Shown here: positions 16,235 to 22,448 of the stretch, one piece after another | Numbering within the stretch: the first letter of the stretch is position 1 | How the letters are laid out: each line of letters opens with the position of its first letter | Source: Acetofilamentum sp. | GTDB lineage: Bacteria > Bacteroidota > Bacteroidia > Bacteroidales > JAFGUD01 | DNA: 29,199 nt | Direction: 5' to 3' | Assembly: GCA_020722645.1 (NCBI GenBank) | Contig: DYKL01000012.1 | Location: forward strand, 1-29,199 | Notes under the pieces: model-generated | Told to the model about the DNA's origin: nothing | Databases searched by the model: none | What the model saw: only the letters and a program-made list of their open reading frames with translations | Made by a program: the position numbers and the translations under genes

Positions 16235-17365
16235 ATGAAAAAAATCTCATTACTTACGCTATTACTAATAATTACGGCATCATTTTTTTATGCACAGAAT
16301 TACGAAGAGCTTAAAATTACTACCGGTGTGCCTTTCTTGACAATTAATCCCGATGCAAGAGGCGGTTCTATGGGCGATATTGGTGCTGCAACATCTGCTG
16401 ATTTGACATCAATTTTCTATAATCCAGCAAAGTACAGCTTTTCTGAAAAAAATTCAGGTTTTTTAATTTCTTATTCTCCATGGTTGCAAAAAATAACATC
16501 TGATATGAGTATTAATTACATCTCAGGCTTTTTTAAAACTAATGAAAATCAGGCTTTTGCGATGTCTCTCAAATATTTCAGAATCGGACAAATTGATTTT
16601 ACTGATGTTAACGGAGATTTTATTACTGCATACAGCCCCAACGAGTTTGCTCTTACAGGTGCTTATTCTTTAAAATTGGGTAATAATTTTTCAGGTGCTG
16701 TTGGACTTAAAGTTATTTATTCAAACCTTACAGGAGGTATTTCTCAAGGTGAATTAACTCACGCCGGTGTTGCCGTTGCCGGCGACTTGGCTTTTTATCT
16801 ACATCAACCTATTACAATTAAAAACAAGGATGCTATTTTCTCATGGGGTATTAATTTATCAAATATTGGCACTAAAATTTCTTATGGAACCTACATCAGA
16901 CCTTTTATTCCGTCAAATTTAAGAACCGGAATAGCTTTTAAATATATATTCGATGAATTCAACACTTTGGAATTTGGTATAGATTTGAACAAATTAATGG
17001 TTCCCACGCCACCAACCTATGATGACAATGATAGTCTTGTTAATGGTTCCAATCCTGATATTAACGTTACCGAAGGTATTATTCGTTCATTCTATGATGG
17101 ACAGGATTTCACCGAAGAAATGCACGAAATTATGCTTGGTACAGGCTTAGAATATTGTTACAATCAAACTTTTTTCCTTCGCAGTGGGTTATTCTACGAA
17201 AGTCCATACAAAGGAGGAAGAAGATATATTACAACCGGTCTGGGATTCAGATTTAATGTGTTCAATATAGATTTTTCGTATCTAATCCCAATATATTCTC
17301 ACAGTCCGCTCGAAGCAACTCTGAGATTTACACTTGCTTTTTATTTTGATAAAAATGTTCAGTAA
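16235..17365 (+). CDS. porV: PorV, T9SS outer-membrane shuttle/channel protein
   Basis: A 376-residue FadL-like 14-strand beta-barrel that carries T9SS cargo from the translocon to the PorU sortase. A signal peptide ends near FFYAQ. The mature start has TTGVPFLTINPDARGGSMGD and IGAATSADLTSIFYNPAK, the hallmark of PorV/LptO. The middle shows QAFAMSLKYFRIGQIDFTD and NNFSGAVGLKVIYSNLTGG. The barrel ends in LRFTLAFYFDKNVQ. It lies 112 bp downstream of porU on the same strand, the usual porU-porV order in Bacteroidota. A CATCTTTG octamer at 16129-16136, one mismatch from TAnnTTTG, may give it a separate promoter. A bidirectional terminator follows the stop. Confidence 0.95.
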   Translation: MKKISLLTLLLIITASFFYAQNYEELKITTGVPFLTINPDARGGSMGDIGAATSADLTSIFYNPAKYSFSEKNSGFLISYSPWLQKITSDMSINYISGFFKTNENQAFAMSLKYFRIGQIDFTDVNGDFITAYSPNEFALTGAYSLKLGNNFSGAVGLKVIYSNLTGGISQGELTHAGVAVAGDLAFYLHQPITIKNKDAIFSWGINLSNIGTKISYGTYIRPFIPSNLRTGIAFKYIFDEFNTLEFGIDLNKLMVPTPPTYDDNDSLVNGSNPDINVTEGIIRSFYDGQDFTEEMHEIMLGTGLEYCYNQTFFLRSGLFYESPYKGGRRYITTGLGFRFNVFNIDFSYLIPIYSHSPLEATLRFTLAFYFDKNVQ

Positions 17366-17388
17366 TTATTTTATGGTTAAAACAAAAA

Positions 17389-17420
17389 AACTGTCTGAAA
17401 ATATAATTTTTCAGACAGTT
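17389..17420. terminator. Bidirectional terminator between porV and the C10 protease
   Basis: CTGTCTGAAAA (17391-17401) pairs perfectly with TTTTCAGACAG (17408-17418), loop of six bases, flanked by a run of A on the left and eight T on the right. It lies between the convergent stops of porV and the C10 protease gene, so it can serve both. Confidence 0.92.
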
Positions 17421-17429
17421 TTTTTTAGG

Positions 17430-18869
17430 TTAAATTTTCAGAAATTTTGCAAATTCAGATTTATTGTTTGCTATAATTTGAATCAAATATACTCCGGGTT
17501 CAAGATTTGAAATGTCTATTTTGGACGTTTCATTTATATAAATTTCTTTAATCAAAACATTTCCGTTTATATCAGTGATTTTAATATATGAATTTTCGGC
17601 TATATCGCTATGTAGATAAATATAGTTATTGGCGGGATTTGGAAAAACTAGTATATTCTCGGCGTTTTGTTCAACAATATTTACAGGTGGTACACGCGGA
17701 TAAGCAATATTTACGATTAATCCCTCAATTACTGTCAATGAATATGGCATTTCATCGGGTAGCAGATACCAACCGTTATATGAACCACCCCAGCCAAAGT
17801 TTACGTGGTAGTAATTATCAGTATTGTAGCCATCAACAACAACATTATGCCCGACTGTCCAACCATCGTTTACAAGAGCCAAATGAGCAGGACGTGCTTC
17901 TTTCATATTATTCGATAAACTGTCGTATATTCCTAAATCATTTTCGTCCATCAATATTGAATTCTCGAAACCGAATCTCAAAAAAGCATCATAAGCCTGA
18001 CCAACGCCAAAAGTACCAGATGCACTTGAAGTATAAACCTGAGTGCAAGCCACACCGCATGCGAATATCAAAGCCGCTTGTTCATCTTTACTGATTTCAA
18101 TAAAATTTTCATATTTGTTTTCTATACTGTCAAAAATAGAGTTGATTGAATCAAAACTCAAAAAGTCAATTACTTCAAAATCATCATCAATGTAATATTT
18201 TCTGCCTGCGTAGTTGTGATAATAATCGTCAACGTCTGAAAAAACAGTAGAATTTAATGTTTTATAGTAATCAACAATCATACCCATAGCAACAGCGGGG
18301 CAACCGGCAATGCTTCTAGTGTCTGTAACTGTGTCCATGGGGCAGTATTTATTATATGTTCCGGTTTGTGTCCATTTTGTTTCAAGCCAGCCACCTGTGC
18401 TTGTTGTTCCTTCGGGAGGCCATTGTTCAAAGTACCTGTCTGAATTTTTTTCAATATTTTCATTCAAATAGTAGTTCCATTGATTATTCCTGTCTTCAAT
18501 CATATTTTCGGGAATAAACAGAAGGTTTTTTGTTCTGGTATTTATATCAGCAGTTAAAATTTCTTCCAAAGTATTGTTTTGCAGATTGTTATCATAAAAA
18601 TTACTTTCATAAGAATATGCAATAACAGGAGGCAGATTGTAATTTTTTGAAACGACAACGTATCCATACGGATTTAATTCAAACACAAAAAATGGCAGGT
18701 CAATATTTTCGATGTTTTTTTCAGATATTGAAAAATCAGCTTTTTCTGACTCAATAATTTTTGACTGTGCAACTTTTTTTGCCTCATTGTAACTTATCTC
18801 TTGTGAGAGACAATTGTTTACGATAACCGAAATTATCAAAAAACTAAAAATAATTTTTTTAAAATTCAT
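17430..18869 (-). CDS. C10 (streptopain/SpeB-like) cysteine protease with T9SS sorting domain
   Basis: A 479-residue secreted zymogen. The signal peptide ends at NCLSQ. Residues about 23-115 form a Spi-like pro-domain (EISYNEAKKVAQSKI, PFFVFELNPYGYVVVSKN). Residues about 165-395 form the papain-like C10 domain, with catalytic Cys190 in GCPAVAMGMIVDYY, His341 in VGHNVVVDGYN, and the downstream Trp in NFGWGG. The last 75 residues (VFPNPANNYIYL...LEPGVYLIQIIANNKSEFAKFLKI) are a type A T9SS C-terminal sorting domain. The expected fate is export through the T9SS, cleavage by PorU and surface display or release; both porU and porV are the immediate neighbours. It converges on porV and shares its terminator. 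Confidence 0.92.
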   Translation of the reverse strand: MNFKKIIFSFLIISVIVNNCLSQEISYNEAKKVAQSKIIESEKADFSISEKNIENIDLPFFVFELNPYGYVVVSKNYNLPPVIAYSYESNFYDNNLQNNTLEEILTADINTRTKNLLFIPENMIEDRNNQWNYYLNENIEKNSDRYFEQWPPEGTTSTGGWLETKWTQTGTYNKYCPMDTVTDTRSIAGCPAVAMGMIVDYYKTLNSTVFSDVDDYYHNYAGRKYYIDDDFEVIDFLSFDSINSIFDSIENKYENFIEISKDEQAALIFACGVACTQVYTSSASGTFGVGQAYDAFLRFGFENSILMDENDLGIYDSLSNNMKEARPAHLALVNDGWTVGHNVVVDGYNTDNYYHVNFGWGGSYNGWYLLPDEMPYSLTVIEGLIVNIAYPRVPPVNIVEQNAENILVFPNPANNYIYLHSDIAENSYIKITDINGNVLIKEIYINETSKIDISNLEPGVYLIQIIANNKSEFAKFLKI

Positions 18870-19011
18870 AAATAATGTGTTTTTGTTTTTTTAATGAATA
18901 AGTTGATTTTACAGACTTATAGATTTTTATTTTTAATGAAAGTTGCTCATAGTTTGAATAAAAATTAAAATTATGTTGTAATTTTAAGAAATTTTCGTCA
19001 ATTTTTTTTGT

Positions 19012-19019
19012 TAAATTTG
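19012..19019 (+). promoter_or_regulatory. Possible -7 element for the prolyl oligopeptidase gene
   Basis: TAAATTTG matches TAnnTTTG and lies 43 bp before the ATG at 19063, inside the 193-bp divergent spacer shared with the C10 protease gene. No TTG at the ideal distance is seen. Confidence 0.3.
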
Positions 19020-19062
19020 AAATTATACATTTCTTTTGGGAAAGATTTATAAATTAAATAAT

Positions 19063-21183
19063 ATGAAAAAATATCTTTTTTTGTTCACTTTTATTAGTGT
19101 TATGTATTCTTGTAATAATAAAACTATGAAATTTGATTACCCGACAGCAAAAACAGTTGATTCATCTGATGTCTATTATGGTACAACTGTCCCTGACCCT
19201 TATCGTTGGATGGAAAACGAAGCCGACCCTGATTTAAAAATGTGGATTGATGCACAAAATAAAATTACCGATGACTTTCTGGCTCAGATTCCGTACAAAC
19301 AAAAAATATTTGACCGTTTAATGGAGGTTTATAACTACGAAAAACGCTCAATGCCTTCAAAAAGAGGTGGAAAATATTTGTTTTACAAAAACGATGGTTT
19401 ACAAAATCAGTATGTTTTATATATTCAGGATTCTCCCGAAAGCGAGGCAAAAGTTTTTCTTGACCCAAATACTCTTTCAGAAGACGGTACTGTTGCATTA
19501 GCAGATGCCTCAATGTCAAAAGACGGAAAATATTTTGCTTATGCATCCGCTAAATCCGGCTCTGACTGGAACGAAATCTACGTTATGGAAACTGAAACCG
19601 GAAAATTATTAGATGACCATATCGAATGGGTTAAGTTTTCAGGTATTTCTTGGTACAAAGACGGTTTTTATTACAGTTCTTACGATAAACCCGAAGAAGG
19701 AAAAGAACTTTCGGTTGCAAACACTAACCAAAAAGTTTATTATCACAAAATTGGAACAGATCAGGCAGAAGATGTGCTGATTTACAAAGACGAAACTGTA
19801 CCAACTCACGGTTTTGGTGCGGTTGTAAGCGAAGATGAAAGATTTTTAATTATTTCTGAATGGGAAGGGACAAGCGGAAATATGTTGCTTTTCAAAGATT
19901 TATCAACTCCTAATTCGGAATTTGTAAGATTAAACAATAATTTTGACAATGATTTTAGTTTTATCGACAATTTTGGTGATAATTTATTGATTATGACAAA
20001 TCAGAATGCTACAAATTATAAAGTTTTGTCTGTTGATTCCAAAAATCCTCAGCCGGAAAACTGGATTGACCTGATTCCTGAAACCGAAAATGTTCTTCAG
20101 AGCATTTCAATTACAGCCGATAAAATTTTTACAATTTATATGGAAGATGTCAAAAGTAAAGTTGAAATTCGCGATTACGAAGGTAATTTCTTGAAAAATA
20201 TCGAATTACCCGGAATTGGAAGTGTTGGTGGAATTTCTGCAAATAAAGAAGATAATTTTATTTTCTATCAGTTCAGTTCATACACAATACCCGGAACTAT
20301 TTATAAATACAATTTAGACGAAGAAACTACAGAGGTTTTTTATACTACAAAATTTGAAGGTGTTGATTTATCGCAATATGTTGTTGAACAGGTTTTTTAC
20401 AAAAGCAAAGACGGTACAGAAATACCGATGTTTATTGTTCATAAAAAAGACATTGAACTAAACGGTCAAAAACCGGCTTGGTTGTATGGTTACGGTGGTT
20501 TTAATATAAGTCTATACCCATATTTTGACGTAAGAAGAATTTTATGGCTCGAAAACGGTGGTATTTATGCTGTCGCAAATCTAAGAGGAGGTGGTGAGTA
20601 TGGCGAAGAATGGCATAAACAAGGTATTAAAATGAATAAACAAAATGTTTTTGACGACTGCATTGCTGCTGCTGAATATTTAATCAACCAAAAATATACA
20701 AATCCTGAATTATTGGCAATTCAAGGTGGTTCTAACGGCGGATTGTTAGTTGGTGCTGTTGTCAATCAACGTCCTGACCTTTTTAAAGTAGCATTACCTG
20801 CTGTTGGTGTAATGGATATGTTACGTTACCATTTGTTTACAATAGGCAGAGCTTGGTCGTCTGATTACGGTTTACCTGAAGACAGCGAAGAAATGTTCAA
20901 ATATTTGTACGGTTATTCTCCTTTGCACAATATTGACGCAACCAAAGAATATCCTGCAGTTCTTGTTACTACTGCCGACCACGATGACAGGGTTGTCCCG
21001 GCTCATTCATTCAAATATACAGCTACATTGCAAAACAAAAGACCGGATAATAAGAATCCTCTGTTGATTAGAATTGAAACTAAAGCCGGACACGGTGCAG
21101 GAAAACCAACTGAAAAAATTCTTGAAGAATGGGCTGATATTTATGCGTTCGTGTTTTTTAATATGGGTATTGAAATTAAATAA
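19063..21183 (+). CDS. Prolyl oligopeptidase, S9A family, predicted lipoprotein
   Basis: Serine peptidase that cleaves short peptides after proline. With the ATG at 19063 it is 706 residues. The start MKKYLFLFTFISVMYSC gives a lipobox with Cys17, so it is predicted to be membrane-anchored outside the cytoplasm; a TTG start at 19036 would spoil that signal. The N-terminal helix region has DVYYGTTVPDPYRWMEN, a seven-blade propeller covers about residues 85-425, and the hydrolase domain follows. Catalytic motifs: Ser557 in GGSNGGLL, Asp in TADHDDRVVP, and His677 in KAGHGAGKP. All are intact and the length is typical. An eight-base gap to the next gene suggests an operon with the DUF4190 protein. 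Confidence 0.95.
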   Translation: MKKYLFLFTFISVMYSCNNKTMKFDYPTAKTVDSSDVYYGTTVPDPYRWMENEADPDLKMWIDAQNKITDDFLAQIPYKQKIFDRLMEVYNYEKRSMPSKRGGKYLFYKNDGLQNQYVLYIQDSPESEAKVFLDPNTLSEDGTVALADASMSKDGKYFAYASAKSGSDWNEIYVMETETGKLLDDHIEWVKFSGISWYKDGFYYSSYDKPEEGKELSVANTNQKVYYHKIGTDQAEDVLIYKDETVPTHGFGAVVSEDERFLIISEWEGTSGNMLLFKDLSTPNSEFVRLNNNFDNDFSFIDNFGDNLLIMTNQNATNYKVLSVDSKNPQPENWIDLIPETENVLQSISITADKIFTIYMEDVKSKVEIRDYEGNFLKNIELPGIGSVGGISANKEDNFIFYQFSSYTIPGTIYKYNLDEETTEVFYTTKFEGVDLSQYVVEQVFYKSKDGTEIPMFIVHKKDIELNGQKPAWLYGYGGFNISLYPYFDVRRILWLENGGIYAVANLRGGGEYGEEWHKQGIKMNKQNVFDDCIAAAEYLINQKYTNPELLAIQGGSNGGLLVGAVVNQRPDLFKVALPAVGVMDMLRYHLFTIGRAWSSDYGLPEDSEEMFKYLYGYSPLHNIDATKEYPAVLVTTADHDDRVVPAHSFKYTATLQNKRPDNKNPLLIRIETKAGHGAGKPTEKILEEWADIYAFVFFNMGIEIK

Positions 21184-21191
21184 ATCAAACT

Positions 21192-21707
21192 ATGAAACTT
21201 AGATTTATGTTTTTTGTTGTATTAGCGTTTATGTTTTTTAATGTAAACGCTAATATTGTTGACAAAGTTCACAAAGTACCAATAGATGATACAATTTATC
21301 TGAAAAGCGGGACTATTTGTATTGGCGAAGTTACCGAAGTTTCTGATAAAGAAATAAAATATCAGAGATTAGGTATGAATGACGGAATTGAAATGGTATT
21401 AAACCGAAATACTGTCGAAAAAATAGCTTATTCAAACGGGGTTGTGCAACAAATAACACCTGCAAATTCATCATATTCACCATTTTCCAAAACGTACAGA
21501 GGAGCAATTATAGGTTTTATTACTTCAATATTAGGTTTAATAATAGCCGGAATTATTTTAGGTACTGTTTCAATAATACTTGGTGTAAGTGCTCTTAAAA
21601 AAATATCCGAAAACCCTATGTACAAAGGAAAAGGATTAGCAACAGCGGCAATAGTATTAGGTTTTTTAGATATTATTGGTGCTATTTGGGTTATTTTACA
21701 TATTTAG
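21192..21707 (+). CDS. DUF4190-domain membrane protein with N-terminal signal peptide
   Basis: A 171-residue protein. A signal peptide ends near NVNA. Next is a small beta-rich domain (about residues 28-85) with DTIYLKSGTICIGEVTEVSDKE and VEKIAYSNGVV, a motif I have seen in Bacteroidota exported proteins that begin with D-x-I-x-L-x-x-G. Two hydrophobic helices follow (about 103-130 and 150-170), with GVSALKKISENPMYKGKGLA between them, which is the DUF4190 pattern. The predicted form is a beta domain outside the cytoplasm and two membrane spans. Function unknown. It begins 8 bp after the prolyl oligopeptidase stop and is probably translated from the same message. An inverted-repeat element begins 13 bp after its stop. 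Confidence 0.75.
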   Translation: MKLRFMFFVVLAFMFFNVNANIVDKVHKVPIDDTIYLKSGTICIGEVTEVSDKEIKYQRLGMNDGIEMVLNRNTVEKIAYSNGVVQQITPANSSYSPFSKTYRGAIIGFITSILGLIIAGIILGTVSIILGVSALKKISENPMYKGKGLATAAIVLGFLDIIGAIWVILHI

Positions 21708-21719
21708 AAATTAACATGA

Positions 21720-21915
21720 ATTATTCATAAAAATAATTAAAATTTTTATGAATGCGGGTCGATTAGCGGGTTGCAATTCAGGAAACCCTCCCGATAAATC
21801 GGGACAGGCTTACTAGAATAACTCAAATTTGGGTGTTTACAAAACCCCAAATTTGTTAGTTATTCTAAATTCCCGCAAAGGCGGGACAGGCAGCCGGCAT
21901 TATTTATGAATAATG
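21720..21915. repeat. MITE-like element with terminal inverted repeats and internal hairpins
   Basis: The ends are 12-bp perfect inverted repeats: ATTATTCATAAA (21720-21731) and TTTATGAATAAT (21903-21914). Inside are ATTCATAAAAAT / ATTTTTATGAAT (21723-21734 / 21742-21753); CCCGAT-AA-ATCGGG (21790-21803); a long stem TAGAATAACT + AAATTTGGG with CCCAAATTT + AGTTATTCTA (21814-21833 / 21846-21867); CCCGC-AAAG-GCGGG (21872-21885); and CATTATT / AATAATG (21898-21915). Both GC-rich hairpins are followed by ACAGGC. There is no coding capacity. The first hairpin may also terminate the upstream operon. I see no convincing target-site duplication. Confidence 0.7.
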
Positions 21916-21986
21916 CGGGTTAAAGTCCATTATTCCGACATTGTTGATTATTAGGATATTGTAATTGAAACACAAATTATTAAAAT

Positions 21987-22385
21987 ATGATTAGACATAT
22001 CAAAACGACAGAGATAATTTTATATGTTAAAAATCAGGAAGAAAGTTGTTCTTTTTACAGTAAAATTCTCCGTAAAGAACCTGATTTGAATGTTCCCGGG
22101 ATGTCTGAATTTATTATTTCCGATACTTGCAAACTTGGTTTAATGCCAGAAAAGGGTATTGTCAAAATTCTTGAAAATAAAATCAGTAATCTTGAAAACG
22201 CTAGCGGAATTCCACGATGTGAATTATATTTTTATGTTCATGACATTCTGTTGGAGTTTGAACATGCTTTAAAATCAGGTGCTAAGCTGCTAAAACCTTT
22301 TGCCACAATGGACTGGGGCGATCAAGTTTGTTAATTTTCAGACCCTGACGGACATATTATTGCATTTGCCGAAAAAATTAAATAA
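21987..22385 (+). pseudogene. VOC/glyoxalase-family gene with an in-frame TAA near its end
   Basis: The first 115 codons encode a vicinal-oxygen-chelate protein: HIKTTEIILYVKNQEESCSFYSKIL opens the first beta-alpha-beta module, with ELYFYVHDI and MDWGDQVC near the end. A TAA at 22332-22334 stops it exactly where VOC proteins normally carry an aromatic residue. Past the stop the same frame continues FSDPDGHIIAFAEKIK and then TAA at 22383, a textbook VOC ending. The lost tail holds the last metal-ligand Glu, so the truncated product is probably inactive. A single base change (TAT or TAC to TAA) explains it. Alternatives are a sequencing error or an N-terminal product that pairs with another subunit. 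The flanking DNA carries a repeat element, not a gene partner. Confidence 0.8.
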
Positions 22386-22448
22386 TTTTTGGACGAGATA
22401 AATGTTTTATTTCCACCCCCGAAATGCCTTTCGAAGCTTTCAGGATAG

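Noticed and set aside
17588..18094. A 168-codon plus-strand frame opposite the C10 protease
   Set aside because: The minus-strand frame carries all catalytic and sorting motifs; the antisense product has no recognisable domain.
21720..21915. Hairpin cluster considered as a short CRISPR array
   Set aside because: Repeat units differ in sequence and length and there are no regular unique spacers or cas genes.
22386..22448. CGAAA/TTTCG and AGCT/AGCT small hairpins after the M1 peptidase gene
   Set aside because: Stems are only four to five bp and no T-run follows, so I do not call a terminator.
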